Counted from the stretch's first letter, positions 24,811-37,955 are shown. The stretch: DNA of 64,000 nucleotides from Magnolia sinica (GCF_029962835.1 NC_080587.1:53411528-53475527), one strand, 5' to 3'. Translations and numbers: made by a program. Notes: generated from the letters alone by a model not told the origin.

Positions 24811-26138
24811 AAATCCACAAATCAACTCAAAAAAAAAGAATACCCACCGTTGGATCTTAGACTCTTCCTTCCACCGATGTGATCTAGAGCTCCAAGGGCG
24901 CATTTTTAACGGTTGAGATGATCTTTAGATGATGGAGATGGGAGCTGGGAGGTGGGCCACACCAAGCTTTCTCTCATGGAGGGGTTGAGACGTTGGAGTT
25001 GCTTGGAGAATGAGAGAGAGAGAGAGATGTTGTAAGGGAGAGAGGGATGGGTGTGAGTGATGGAGTGATGGGGAGTGTGTGATGGGTGATGGGCATGTAC
25101 TTGACATGAAAGAGAGAGTTGACTTGGGGAATGGCTTGTGTACTTGGGGATGGGATGGAGTGATGGGTTGTATTTTGATTGATTGATGGGATTAATTTGA
25201 CATGTTGTAGAGATTCTCTTGGGATTGTAAACGTGTGGCGTTTCCTCAAACTGAACGCCGGCTCACACCTCCTGGCCTGGGTATCGCCTCGACACGTGAG
25301 ATACGGCGTCAGAACCGCGGCGATGGCGCGTCGTACTGGTACAAGTTTCAGGTCGAGCCAACTTTGGAATACAGGATACGACTCAGGGTCGTGCGCAACT
25401 GCCGATAAAAGTTCGCGGGTCGCCGAAATTCAACCGAGAGGACCGCAGAAGCCTACAAAATGGTACGGGTTAGGATACGAGTCTTACATATACAATGTGG
25501 TAGGTTCCCTACCAATGGATCAACGATAGGACACAGTTTCGGTACGATCGAATAAGCAGACCGGCCGTGGTAAGCCTGTGTCAGATCAACGATTGGTAAT
25601 ATTCAATCGGGTCGCGGTTATACGGATGTGTGCGAGGAATTATCCTTACCCTACGTGTAAAGTTTGGTCATAAACCGACGGTCTGAAACTCTCAACTTTA
25701 GGCAAGAGTTGACAACCCAATTCACTTAAGTTTCAGCTTCTTCTTTTAGGGTATTCACACTTTTCATGCACCCGTCCTTTTGCTCAAGTTGAGCGATTCT
25801 GGATACCATCCAAGCTTGACTCCCGCAATGGATGTCGAGCTCAATAAGACGGACATTGCTCTATAGTTTCAAGGCTAGTGGACCCCCGATGTGCGGTCTA
25901 GGTCCCTTACGGAGTTTCAAGGTACTCCCATTTCTAGCGAGCCCTCGGGATTTCTCCCGGGTTGGGCCAATGGCACTTGCGATCCTAGCCTCTCATCATT
26001 TGTTGGCCCGAACTTAATTTACCTAATGCTTAGCATTTACGTACATCTTATTATAATTAGCTAGTTGGGTATGGCCCTCGGGCAATTCTGCCCATGGTCA
26101 AACTCGGGTTTCTGTATGGATTTTTCTTGGACGTTAAA

Positions 26139-26668
26139 CGATTAGTCTGTATAATAATTATTATACATGTGTACACGCATATGTCATGTTAGAATAATTT
26201 AGACTATTTAATTGTTCACATTCATTTTTCGGTGAATGCATAGAAAGTGATTTCCAAAATTCCCATGGTCAAAATCCAACTCCCAAACACAATTTTTAAA
26301 ATCCAAAATTTTGAAAATTTATGCTCCCAAACACAAATAAAAATCCCAAATTTGAAATTCAGGGTTAGGAATTCAAAATTTTAAATCATACTCATAAATA
26401 ACTTACAAGGGAAATTGAAGGAAGTAATGGATAGGCATTATCTGATCAATTTTAAATTTCGAAACATGAGTCATCCATGGTGAGTCCCCTACAAAGGTCT
26501 TGATGGCTTTTCCTACCATGTTTGCACGTGGAGATGTGGCTATACCATACTTTATTTCATCCACTGCTCCCGTCTCCATCCATGGTAGAGTTTGGTACAC
26601 AAGAAGACCTAGACGTTTGAGTGGCCGTTTATAGTAAAAAAAATTCAATAATATTTTTTGTCTATTAC
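26139..26668. repeat. Shared segment of U1, first part
   Basis: About 530 bp nearly identical to 38045-38572 in U2 (both contain GGTGAATGCATAGAAA and CTTGATGGCTTTTCCTACC). It continues after the solo LTR at 31153. No coding feature was recognised; a 95-residue minus frame at 26403-26690 runs through the duplicated segment and shows no known domain. Confidence 0.75.
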
Positions 26669-29600
26669 AGTAACACCCAGAACTTTTCAATACCCGAGTA
26701 TTGAAAGTTCTCGAGCGTTACTAAGTAATTTACTTAGTACGTACATGTGTACGATACCAATCCAACTATTCTGACCTTACATCCTTACCCTGACACAAAC
26801 TTAACTATTGAGAGTTACCTCCATTCAATAGATTCAACCATCTGACAGTTGATTTCAAGACGAGACTATCCATCACGTGATTTAACGTAAGTACTTTCCC
26901 ATGAAGGACATGACGAATAGATCCCTATCCGTAATGATTTAGATATATATTCTTTTGTAAGAACTTCTTAGAAACATGCCTATAACCATGTAGAGCCATT
27001 GGATTTTCCAAAACTCACATATCAGCAACAATTAAGAAAATGCCATTAATCTAGACCCCTGAATCCTTGATCACATGATTCCCATAATCCGTTTCATGTG
27101 AAATTGTATATCAGGCCTAATTATCATAAATTAACCATACACGTCAAATTTCAACCCTTAGATCGTAGTAAATTAGCTATTTGAACTCTACATCCATTCG
27201 TACACTTATCAGATTAAGATTCTGACCCGTTCATCTTTTTCACACCATATGAATATGCTTAATCGACCATTAGAATTACAATCTGAGGAGCTTACACATG
27301 TGAACAAGTTACTCGAATCTAATAGTATATGTGTCATACCCCTAATCACTCCAGGAACACACCTTATGACCATCCATTTATGAAACTGACCGTACATCTA
27401 CTAACATACATGGCCAGAGTGCTAACCATCAAGTCCCCTTATTATTAACAAGTCATCTGACCACCCATCATGTTTGGATCCACCAAAGGGGCCATGTAAA
27501 CATCATGAAAAATTGATCATCATGAAGATCTTAGGGTTTAGGTCCAAACCGCTCGGTAACTTGTCAATCAGAGGAGTATAAATATTATTTTAAAATTTTA
27601 AAATATATTAGCCATTAAAGGAGAATCTTAGTCATCCTTAAGAGATCAGAGCTCAAATTTGGGTGACGAAAAAAGCATGAAAAATATAGATCACCTGTCA
27701 AATTTCATCACATTTGGATGGTAGACTCATGAGTTACGGATGACAGAAGTTTTAAAAAAAGGAAAGGGGTAGAATTGTAAATATGGTAACACCATATGCA
27801 TGCCGCTGATGAGAGTTACAACTGAAGTTTTAACAGTGAGAATTCTCGCTACTCGGTGGGACCGTGCGGTCTACGTAATTAACTAAACTACTCCGTTTTT
27901 TATAGAGTATCGTAAATTGATGTAACAAACACGAAGAAAGGAGAAGAAAAGGAAGTGAGAAAAGAGAAAGAAAGAAGTATGGAGAGAGTGTGGCTGCTGT
28001 GTAGCCCAAACCGGACCGAACCGAGCTCGGTCTGGTTGCAGGCCTTGCCGATTTTGGTGCTGCTGGAGTTCCAACTCACGCACACACACGGAGAGAAGAA
28101 GGAGAGATAAGAAGAGGAAGAAAAGAGAGAGAAGAAGGAGAGAAAAGAAAAGAAAGAAAAGAGAGAGGGAAGGAGAGGGCCATTTTTCTCCTTCCTTCTT
28201 CTTGTCGTTGGCTCGCTGCCGCACTCGGATCGACCTGATGGGGTTGTCGAGCAGAGCTGCTAGCTGTTGCAGCAGGAGAAAAGGAGAATAAGAAAGGGAG
28301 AGTGGGGCTATTACAGGACTACTGCTGCAGCTGAGTCGACTCAGTTCGTTCCACCGAGTCACTGATGCAACTGCCGAGTTGCTGGGTCAGGCCTCCGTTG
28401 ATTCATTAGGTGAGGGAGAGAAAGAAAACAGGAAGGAGAGAGTGATAGAGGAGAGAAAGGAATGAGAGAAAGAGAGAGGCAGTAGGTGGGTGGTTGCTTG
28501 AGCCGAGTCAACTTGGTTGGGACCAAGTCAGCTAGGCCGAGTCGACTCGCTGGATGTTGAGTTGGGCCGCATTTCTCCCGCCTAGGTACAAATTCTCTAC
28601 CCTCTTGTATCATGATTTGGATTGGACTACCTGATCAAATGTTATAGTGGGTAAACTCACATTTCTCAAAATCCTAACTGTAAGTTAAATATGGGCCAAA
28701 GTCCACTATATAACCTAGTTATTGTAAATAAAATTGTAATTATCATATAGTAGTAATTTATTTAATGATAGATCATGGTATCTAGCATCATGGTTAGATT
28801 CACTATTGATAGTTGTAACTATTAGCATTAGAAAATAGTTAACATGGGATTAGTATAATACTTGATTGATATAATTATTAATATTAGTCCTCGTTGTATT
28901 ATCATTAGTAAATACTCCATTACTGTCACTTGTATTTCCTAAGAGATTATTAGTCTGTAAAAAAAAAAGTTAGATGATGTGGGTACATTCAAATATGAAT
29001 ATGGATGGATCAATACTCCTATTACGGATACTATTCGATCTGTTGTACAATAATAACAATAATAATAATATTAATAACAATTTAGAATTTAAAATCCTAA
29101 AACCTAACTTCAGGACTAAACCCTAGGATGGAAGTCCCGATCTTACACTAAAAACCCTAATATAAATGATTCAAACACTGGGCTATGGCCTCAAACCTAG
29201 GTGGTACGTAGAACTCGGATCAAATCATACTAATTGGTGTCGTCATAATAATTATTAACTAATGTCAACCATAACACTAATGTTAATAAATATCTTATAA
29301 TTATTAAATTAACAATAACGTTAAGTTCACAAAATCTAACCTAGACCTAAACTTGAGGATGAAATCCTAGACCTAAGCAGTCTAAACTCTAGGTCAATAC
29401 CCTAACCATAGATAGTGTGTTAATATTAACTAACAGTTACTACTTATTATCCCTTCCAATATTAATATAAATTAATTATATAAATTAGGTTTCGACCCCT
29501 AAGTAAAGCCTAAAACTAAACTCTAGGACGAAAACCCTAATTCTATGTTAAAACCCTAAGATAGATAATTAAAACCCTAGGTTGTGATCTTAAACCTAAG

Positions 29601-31152
29601 TAGTGTGCAGAACCTGGATCTAATTGTGCAAGTTCGTAAATTGTGATAGGATACAACTCTAAGGGTGCAAGCACTTAGCGACACTAGAAGGCGATTCAAA
29701 GTATAAAGTGATGATTCTTCCCCTTGAGCTTTTCATCTTCTCATTAGCTTAAGTTATAGTTTTTATTTAAATTTATATTTGATATCTCTCTCTTATAATC
29801 ACATGTGTTAGCTGGTGAAAATTGAATTGCTATATTGCCTGCTTAATGTTCATCTTGTGTATTTGTTCATGAATTATTTGTGGATTGCTTATGAAAATTA
29901 AACTGGTACATCAGTGGGTAACCCGCACTTATAAATGTACACCCATACTTGGGATGTAACTCGATTGACAATGATTGCTATGGACCTTCGATCTAGTGGT
30001 TATTGAGTGGTGGTCTAGATGGATCATTGATGTGGGCCTATCATCCAGGGTTGTTGTGTCTAATGGTTTTTTTAGGATGGTCCTTATCGTATGGTTTTGA
30101 TATTCGCCCTATGTGGCATATTTTGATACTCACCCTACGTTGTTTTGTTTTGATATTTTTCCTATATGGGTTCGATGTTTTATACTGTGCAATCATGCGA
30201 TGGTAAGCCCCATATACTGTAATATGATTGGCCACTAGTCGATGGGTTTTCATTAAATATCTTAAGATGGTAGATCTCATGGGCCAGGGATGGTGGTAAT
30301 GGGAACTATGCCCAAGCCGTCGGCCTACGCTGGGCTCTGAGCTCCCCGTAGTGACCTTGAGCTTACCTAAATTGGCTTATTGTAACTGGACTAATAACGG
30401 TTTGGCTAATTATACATCCATAGCATGTTGGCGATGACGGGTGGCTAATCTGGATGTTGTAGCACGTGCCCTTAGGATCTTCGGAGTATCGTTTCGCTAG
30501 CTCCTAGACTACCAACTATCGACCCCTGTTCGACTGGATAATTTTCCCAGGTCGATGATTTGCATGGGTGACAAGCCCAAGTCCAACTGGATGTGCATCC
30601 CCAGGCCGATGTGCATTCATGAATCCATGCATTTAAAAAGACCGCATCATGTATTGATTTGATTGCTTTGTTGTTTTATAACTATGCTTACCTAATGCGG
30701 CGGTGTGTAATCTTGAGGAAAATTCATACTGAGCTTGCAACTCATCCATCAAATATATAACCGTACAGGTAGTGCAGGTGGCCCCGTATATTGGTGAGGA
30801 GCAGGTTATGGTTGACAAGGGTGCATGATTCTATTTGTTAAGGGTTGCTACAGGATTTCACAGTTCAAGATTGTTGCAGTTTACCTTGTTTCACAAGTAA
30901 TATTAATTCATTTTGTATTCATAAGAATGGGGACATTGGTTTGTATAAGTCATTATGGGTAACCACTTGTATATTCTAAATGAAAATTGAAACTTCCCTT
31001 TATGCTTACTTGTCTATTCTACGCTTATCTACTAACTCTGATGAAAGATAAAAGAAAAATATATACTCGACTTTGACCATCCTTTAAGGTTAACACTCGG
31101 GTTTTTGGGAAACGGGTCGTGTACTCGGGTCCTAAAAACACGGGGCGTTACA
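26669..31152 (+). mobile_element. Solo LTR, 4.48 kb, same family as 7274-10936
   Basis: Starts AGTAACACCCAGAACTTTTC (expected TGTAAC, first two bases changed) and ends CACGGGGCGTTACA. It is flanked by perfect ATTAC duplications (26664-26668 and 31153-31157). The uninterrupted site in U2 at 38563-38572 reads CTATTACCCAAG, directly proving the insertion. It shares the terminal hairpin and GA-rich region (27930-28480) with its relatives. It is longer mainly downstream of the GA tract (28500-31150), where AT-rich sequence with scattered AACCCTAA occurs. No coding region was found. Confidence 0.8.
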
Positions 31153-31926
31153 ATTACCCAAGTCTAGCAAAAATTCATTAATATTTTTGTCTATTACCCA
31201 AGTCTTACGCTTTCGTTATATTTCTTAAAAGATGCTTAGACACACCTGCTCCTGTTGTAATATATGGCAGAGTATTTGTGGCTTACATGTGCCAATGTAT
31301 CATTGTCTAATCCTTTGAGCACCGCAAATGTGCTAGGTTCAGTGTTCAATAATGCTCCTCAGGTACTGCATTTGTCACATCTGCTAGGCTATATTTGTGG
31401 CACATGTATTGTCAAGTGCTTCACATGTGCCATGTATGTGAGTTGGTGTGCCTATACTTTATCTTACATATAAGTATAGGTGTATTATGGGAATATGCTT
31501 AAAGTATTGAACTTATTGAATACTTGCATTTGATGACCAATTTAAGTCTCTAAATTGGGAGATCCATTGTGCCTATACTATAGACTTGTATATAAACTAA
31601 TTTCTCATTTGACATTTCTACTCTGCTCTAATAAAAGCTACTCTAATAAGCCTTCTTTTTTTTTTTTTGTTCTAACTCTTATTTTAAATGAGTTCATTTA
31701 CTAAAATCATGTTTTCAAAACTTAAAAAATAACTCTTATTTAAAATAAGCACGTTTGGTCAAATATTCAAATAAGAGTTTTTTTAAAGGGATAATTGTTA
31801 TCATTTTTAAAGATTACAATAACTCCAATATAAGAGCAACTAAGATGGTTGTTTTGGTGGATCTCGTCATAGAACGACCGTGCCCCAAATGGCAAATGAA
31901 TAGATGGCTATAATCTTCTTGTTTTA
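31153..31926. repeat. Shared segment of U1, second part
   Basis: Nearly identical to 38573-39364 of U2. It contains a local duplication of about 47 bp (GTCTATTACCCAAGTCT units) visible intact at 38545-38620. It ends at GACATTTGGACTGTCC, where array B begins; in U2 the same point was split by the copia element. Confidence 0.75.
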
Positions 31927-33293
31927 AGACATTTGGACTGTCCATTATATCAAACATTGGATGTGAATCGTCTATCATATGGAACCCACTTTTGGTGTGG
32001 ATTGTCCATCATGTGAACCAAACCTTTAAAGTAGGCCATCCATCATGCAAGGCCCATCTTCGATGTGGCCCATTTATCATCAGGGGTTGACCTTTGATGT
32101 GAGCCATCCATTATGTGGGCCCACCTTGATGTAGGTCATTCATAATGTGGGGACCACCATATACCAATGCCAATTGTCCTTTATGGGGGGTTCCTTAATG
32201 TCCACTACCCATCACATGGAATCCATATTTAGTGTATCCGTCGTGTGGACCCTCCCCTTTGAAGTGGGTTGTCCATCATGTGGGGCCACTTTTTATGTAC
32301 ACTATCCATCATGTGGGTGCACCTTCTTTGTGAATCATCCACTAGGTTAGACCTTAGATGTGGACTATCCATTAGGTGGAGCCCACTTGATGTGGACTAT
32401 CCATCATGAGTAGCAACACTTTGATGTGGGCCATCCATCATGTGAGGCCCACTCCCTCCATTATGTGAGCCACATTGATGTGGGCCATTCATTATGTGGG
32501 GCCCCACCTTCAATATGAGTCAATCATCATGTGGGCCCACCTTTAATGTCAACCGTCCATCACATGGGCCCACCTTTGATGTCCATCATCCATCATATGG
32601 GTCCCACCTTTGATGCAGACTGGCCATTAAGTGGGGCCCACTTAACGTGGATGGTCCATCATATTAGGCGACACTTTGATGTGCGTCATCCATCAAGTGG
32701 GCCCCACTTTTGATGTGAACCCTGCATTATATGGGTCCACCTTGATGTGGACTATTCATCATGTGGGGGGCACCTTTAATATAAGTCTTTCATCATGCGG
32801 GCCCACCTTTGGTGTCCACCATCCATCACATGGATCCCACCTTTGCTATGGACCGTCCATCATGTAGGGCCCACTTGATGTGGATGGTCCATCAGGCGGG
32901 GCCACATTTTGATGTGGGCCATCCATCATGTGGGATCCACCTTTGATGTTAACATCCATCATGTGGGTCCAACCTTTGTTGTTAACCATCCATTATGTGG
33001 GGCCCAACCTTCAATATGGTTGTTCATCATGTGGGCCGACCTTTAATGTCAACCTTCCATCATGTGGCCCCACCTTCATTGTCCACCATCCATTATGTGG
33101 GTCCCACCTTTGATGTGGACCATCTATCGTGGATCATCCGTCATGTGAGGCCACACTCTGATGTGGGGCATCCATCATGTGGGGCCCACCTTTGTTGTAA
33201 GGATGCATTATGTGGGCTTACCTTGATGTCGACTATTCATCATGTGGAACCCCACCTTTAATATGGGTCATTCTTCATGTGGGCTCACCTTAA
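31927..33293. repeat. GTGGGCC/GATGT tandem array, copy B (unit U2)
   Basis: The longest and least interrupted of the three arrays, about 38 units of 33-36 bp. It starts GGACTGTCCATTATATC, and this start is also found at 48932 after the copia element. Several consecutive unit variants are the same as in arrays A and C, so the whole array was duplicated and not regrown. Confidence 0.9.
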
Positions 33294-33632
33294 AGAGATT
33301 GTGAAGATATGAAAAGATGGCAAGATGGGAATTACTTAAAAAAGTTTAATGACAAATTTGTCCAAAAATTAGAAAACAATGCCTACAGCTCATTTGAGTA
33401 AGCTCTTAAAGAAAAAGTGACCTATGCATTATTTAATTTTTAAGAATTGTTTTATTAGTTTCTTTTTTTAAAAAATGATAAACTTAGAGCTTTACTGGAT
33501 AGTTTAACTTATTGTTTTAGAATAAATAAGTTATTACTAGTAGAGAGGCCAACCGGCCCTTAATTTTTCTAATTTTTAAAACAAAGAATGTATAAAGAGT
33601 TTAAGTTCCATATGCAATGTGCTTTGGCCAAC

Positions 33633-33755
33633 TTACACAAACACTCATGCTCGCCCCTACACACTCACATACTACATTCGGACCACAAGGGATGCACGAA
33701 CCCGTGACCTTCTATTGAAACTCCAGAGAGTTTACCACTAAGGCATAGGAACAAG
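33633..33755 (-). mobile_element. tRNA-type SINE (unit U2)
   Basis: On the minus strand ATGCCTTAGTGGTAAACTC resembles RNA polymerase III box A and GGGTTCGTGCATCC resembles box B, about 30 bases apart. The (TAA)n tail present in U1 and U3 is deleted here, together with ~60 bp of flank. The same insertion in all three units predates the triplication. Confidence 0.6.
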
Positions 33756-35552
33756 TGCAATGTCCATGCTTTAGGATATAGTTGGTGTCCATATGATCTA
33801 ATTGTAATGTTTAAGATCTGGTAGATTAGACCATCTATCATATAATTTTATTGGTACCAGTATCTTAAAGGTTTTCAATGGTTTTACGAATGTTTTTTAA
33901 CCATTGATATTTTATTTTAATTGTTGAATATTTTCATCACACTTGATGGTAATTTCGATGGTTTAATTTTGTGATTAATCACCGATTTGTGTAAAAATTA
34001 GATTGAAGATAGATGACCATATTTAGTGAAGGAATGGAGTTAATTTAAATACATGGTTAAACATGATTATAGACTTTATATGTAGTAAATTATACTAAAG
34101 TCTATAACATGATGGAGCATTATATTAGTATTTCCTTAAAATCTTTACTCTTATTTATAAATAAAATTCTATCTTAAAGGGACATGACACAAAAAAATAG
34201 AGTTCCTTGAACGCCCAAATCTCTTACGCCATCGCCATTCAAAGACAGAGAGCGAAAATTAAGAAAAGAGAGAAGAAAGAATCTTCTCTCCTTCTTCCTT
34301 ACATTTTTGCATGTCTACACATGTAGGGACCATTGTGGATCTCTCTACGATCTACCTTAGCTTTGCTTTAGGATCTAGCATGTTGACTTTCATCTTTTCC
34401 TCATTTAATATAGATTTTGGCCATAAGTTTCTACTTTAAATGTTTCAATGATGGTGATCAAATGTCACATTTAAACTTAAATATCTGATTTTAATTTTCT
34501 TTAAACACTCAATAATATCTAAATATATATCGGCAATGTTTAATCCACCAACCATATGGACCTTTGAAGATTTAAAATTTACTATAATATTTTCAAAACT
34601 CTAATATTGAGCCTGCTGGTTAGGAGTTAGTTTAGAATTATACTCTTCTCATCAAGTCGGTTCAGAGTGTCTATGGTTAATAATTAATTGGGCAGGAGTT
34701 TAGGGGTGTTAATGGGACAAGACAACCAGACCATAGCCCAACCCTAGTCCTCTAAGCCTTGGCCATAGCCTAGAGTTATGAGGAAAGCAATTTAAATGAT
34801 GGACGATTTGAAATAGACCAATAAAAAATGTAACCAACGAATATGCACTGTGAAAGAGAATAGCTCACATTTGTCTTTAAACCATTCATTCTTGTTGTAT
34901 AATGATGGCCCACTTTATAGTTAGCATGGCTCGAACACTGGGCTTAGATTTCAAGCCAAGGCTTGGCCCTTTAGCCTAGTTTAGAGGTCCAAGCTCCGGC
35001 CTCTTAGGGCCTAGTTGGGTTGCTTGGCCTTTTGCTACCGTTGTAGGAGTGGATTGACCTTGCTGGCCTGTGGGGTCACAGGAGCCAGACCTTGGGGTCA
35101 GTGCTTGTATTCTCTAAGGCACCTTGCTGGCCCTGGCGTAGGCGGTTGACATGCTTGCTTCTATAAGAAGAAATGATGGTTGAAAATAACAGGCCTATAT
35201 CTAAAGTGCACGTGCGTGCCTGTCGAAGGAATGACCCAACAGTCCCAAGTCCTGATTCTTTAGCACATGCGAGTGCAATTCCCTTGTTGAATCTCTCCTA
35301 TTTGTTTTGCCTTTGTTGTGGCAAAGAATTCAGCCTATGTCGCTACTTTCATGAGCCCATATGCTGAGTGTTTGATGATCCGTACCGTCCCCGTTGTGAA
35401 ATCTATGACAAATGGGCCACTGTAGAGAATATTTTTATGAAATTAAAGAAAATGTAAATGACTATAGTCATCGGACCATGTCAGAAAGTGGGATGGTGAA
35501 ACCAAGGATTCTGGGTTACCACAACGGATGGTCCTGGCAGGGGTTCTCCATG

Positions 35553-35972
35553 CCCACAGTGATGTATGTATTATATCCAATGTGTACATGCATTTTGACA
35601 GATCAGTTTAAGTGATGAGCATAAAATAAGATAAATTGAAGGAACAAGTGAACAACCACAGGAAATAGTAGGGATTGTACGCCTGCCTTAAAAACGTCTT
35701 AAAGGTCACAACTTTTTGGATCAAGCTGATATTTGTTTTTTCCCTCCATCTAGGTTGATGGCAAATAAACACCATGGTAGGCCTGAAGAAGGTTTCAACA
35801 ATTGGGTTCATTGTCACCCACCGATTCTTATGAAGTGGTCCACTTGAGTCACCGATTCTTATAGTCTGGTCTACTTAAGCTTTTGATTTTGCCTCTTTTT
35901 AGCTTCAACACCCAAAACGATCTACCAAAATGGATGTTCGGTGTAATAAAATGCATACATCAAGATGGGCCT
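35553..35972. mobile_element. MITE with inverted ends (unit U2)
   Basis: The left end CACAGTGATGTATGTATTAT and the right end ATGCATACATCAAGATGGGC are imperfect inverted repeats of about 50 bp, the right one preceded by AAAATGGATG. Internal sequence resembles the hairpin elements at 47139-48070 (GGATCAAGCTGATATTTG motif). The same element is at 53001-53425 in U3. Confidence 0.6.
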
Positions 35973-36563
35973 TAGAAAGATGTTGTCTCTATGTGAGTCC
36001 TGGTGAGGGGAGCCGATTAGGTGTGGCCTTGGTCCCACCGACTGTGCAACCCTTGTTGTGAAGCCCACTTTGATGCATGTATTCTATCCACACCATGCAT
36101 CCATTTAGCCGAATCATTTTTAGGCACGAGACCAAAAATGAAATAGATCCAAAACTCTGGTGGATCATACCAAAGGAAACAGTGGTGAACAAATACAATA
36201 ATCAGTCTTGATCCAAAACTCAGGTGGTCCACACCCCATGAAGTGTTTCGGCTTTTAAAATGTTCCTAGTTTTCGACTGAATCTTAGTCTCATATTGGGC
36301 TGATTTTTAAGATTTACTTTAAGTGATGTTACCTGATAAACGGACAGGATGTCACACATACAACACAATGGCCCCAAACAGCTTGGGCGTTGTTCGCGAC
36401 GCGTAAAATAGGTGTCGTAGATGATTCTGATCCACTTCAAGTTGGCGCTTGGTGGGTATAAAAATGTCGTGAAACCCTTTGTCTTTTGTACTGTGAAATA
36501 CCTCTCTCTCCCTCTCATTCACTCTTTTGCCGCTTTAACCGCCTTTGAAAAAAGAAGCCTCAA

Positions 36564-37023
36564 ACGGTGAAAGAAGAGAAGGAGAAGGAGAAGAATCTGA
36601 AGAATAATTAGAATGCAAGGAAAATAAAAAGGAAAGACGTCTTCATCTATGGAAATTATAAAAGCTACTATGGCTACCGTGTAATAACTCTACCCTCTCT
36701 CTATCCTTACCTTCTCTTTTCATTTTCGAGGAAATTAGGTTCAAGATTTCAGCCCTCTCTGTAGAGGGAGTCGGCTTGGGCGGGTTCTGAGTCAACTCAA
36801 GCAAGTGAAACTCGGAAATTATTTCAATTTCTGAGTCATACTCCGAGATTCTCTTTTGATTAACTACTGCAGCTTTGGAGTGTTTTCGTTCTGAGAATTT
36901 ACGGCTTTTTTGTAACGTTATTTATGTTTTTTTTTTCTGTAATTGTTTTTAAATTTTAGTTTTATTGATTTATTTATTTGTCATGTTTAGATTAGGCATG
37001 ACAAGAGCGAAGATCCGCGACTC
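36564..37023 (+). pseudogene. Decayed 5' copy of the MePCE/BCDIN3-type methyltransferase gene
   Basis: Duplicate of the U3 gene start. Exon 1 (36564-36680) has ACG in place of the start ATG and a TAG at 36609-36611 where U3 has CAG, but otherwise keeps the frame to the conserved KDVFIYGNYKSYYGYR block and the GT donor. Exon 2 begins at 36991 after TTTAG with the expected IRHDKSEDPRL and then breaks at about 37023, where similarity to U3 stops. The TATA box and 5' leader are duplicated too, so it could still be transcribed. It cannot make the protein. Confidence 0.85.
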
Positions 37024-37919
37024 CTCTGCAAGTGAGGGATTGTGCAATAAAACACACATCGATAATGTTTCCAAAAAATGAATTGAAATAATAAAATAAG
37101 ACGCCCGGTTCCTCTGCAAGTCCTTGTAGAATAAGCTTATTTTAAAAGAGATGTGCATGGCCCCTTGTGTTATGTGTATGCATCTATGTTGTCTATCCAG
37201 TAGTAGCCCCACCTTGAAAAATAGACACAAAATCAGGTAAGTCCAATCATTATATGGGCTATCAAGTGAATTTGGAGATTTTTGGGTGGTTCTTGATTGT
37301 TTTCTTTAGTGTCATTGGATGGGCTTGAATTCGGACACCACATCGTCATGGTCTGGCTCACTGGATGGACATGTAGAATCATCCATTAGGTAATTTATCA
37401 GTTGCTGCAATGCCTCATATATGTTTCCCTGGATGGAAATGCTAAAGAGTACTCTTGGATAGAATGATCCAAGCCATCTAATTGGTTGACCCTTGTAAAC
37501 CCATGATTTCGGAGCAGCCAGGAGTGTGGGAATTGAAATCAAGGATTTTAAAATAAGGTCAATGTTTGGCACTCCTAAGTCTTGGATTTCATTTTCAACC
37601 AAATTTTAAATCTTAGATTTCAGCCTCTTCTTAAAACTTAGAAGAAAAATAGGCTGCAAAATTCATAATTTTCAATCATCAAACTGGCATAATTAACATT
37701 TTGTCCTATCTTTAACGTATTTATACTTATTCACATCATTGGATATTTTCTCTTACATTAGCATTATGATGATGAGAGGCCACAAAAACCAAGCCTATAC
37801 AAATATTATGTATCATTGGATGTTTTCTCTTACATTAGCATTATGATGATGAGAGGCCATAAAAACCAAGCCTATACAAATATTATGTAGGCTATATAAA
37901 AAAAAAATGCCAACCACAA

Positions 37920-37955
<36 letters not shown>

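Larger units (their letters stand above)
20250..25488 (-). mobile_element. Solo LTR of 5.24 kb, same family as the left-edge gypsy element
   Basis: Begins TGTCACGCCCCAAACTCG and ends ATACGAGTCTTACA, flanked by perfect TATAC duplications (20245-20249 and 25489-25493). The uninterrupted site in LTR copy 1 (about 11668-11676) reads CTATACC. The absence of internal coding sequence, the lack of any obvious direct repeat of its two ends, and its similarity to the LTR at 622-4106 make it a solo LTR. It is minus-oriented, judged by the gag of the left-edge relative. It is rich in GTGGGCC repeats (22890-24810) and contains a minisatellite (22220-22560). Confidence 0.8.
6011..26138 (-). mobile_element. 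Composite chromodomain Ty3/gypsy retrotransposon with nested insertions
   Basis: A minus-strand element whose termini, read on the plus strand, are TGTAATGCCC at 6011 and GGACGTTAAA at 26138. The flanks are CGGTT (6006-6010) and CGATT (26139-26143), an approximate 5-bp target duplication. The uninterrupted site occurs at 38030-38060 (CTTTGATGGTTGGTTAGTAC). Two direct LTRs, 6011-12294 and about 14379-26138, are each about 2.6 kb once nested insertions and their duplications are subtracted (about 2616 and 2603 bp). The agreement of these lengths strongly supports the model. Only about 2.1 kb of internal sequence survives between them. Confidence 0.85.
14379..26138 (-). repeat. 5' LTR of the composite Ty3/gypsy element (interrupted twice)
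   Basis: Direct repeat of 6011-12294. The pieces are about 14379-16251, 20160-20249 and 25489-26138; the gaps are the nested solo LTRs 16252-20159 and 20250-25488. Its inner end (about 14379) lacks the TGTAATG terminus found at 6011, because the internal deletion broke inside or at the LTR edge. Its outer end has about 24 extra bases before GGACGTTAAA compared with copy 1. Confidence 0.8.
33294..36563. repeat. Unit U2 between array and gene copy (duplicate of U3 upstream region)
   Basis: Collinear with 50071-54181 of U3, minus two insertions found only in U3 (50868-50986 and 51780-52234). It contains a SINE at its start, a MITE at 35553-35972, and the duplicated promoter of the methyltransferase copy with TATAAAA near 36460. 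Apart from those, no gene is recognised; the frames at 35173-35615 differ between copies and look non-coding. Confidence 0.75.

Noticed and set aside
20250-25488. Two shorter LTRs with a non-coding interior (LARD-type element)
   Set aside because: No direct repeat between its two ends was seen, while the whole unit resembles a single LTR next to gag at 1-4106.
29100-29600. Interstitial telomere repeats (AAACCCTAA-like)
   Set aside because: AACCCTAA occurs singly and irregularly in AT-rich LTR sequence, not in tandem.
35173-35615. Possible small gene in U2 (64- and 67-residue frames)
   Set aside because: The matching region of U3 (52620-52900) does not keep the frames, and no known motif is present.
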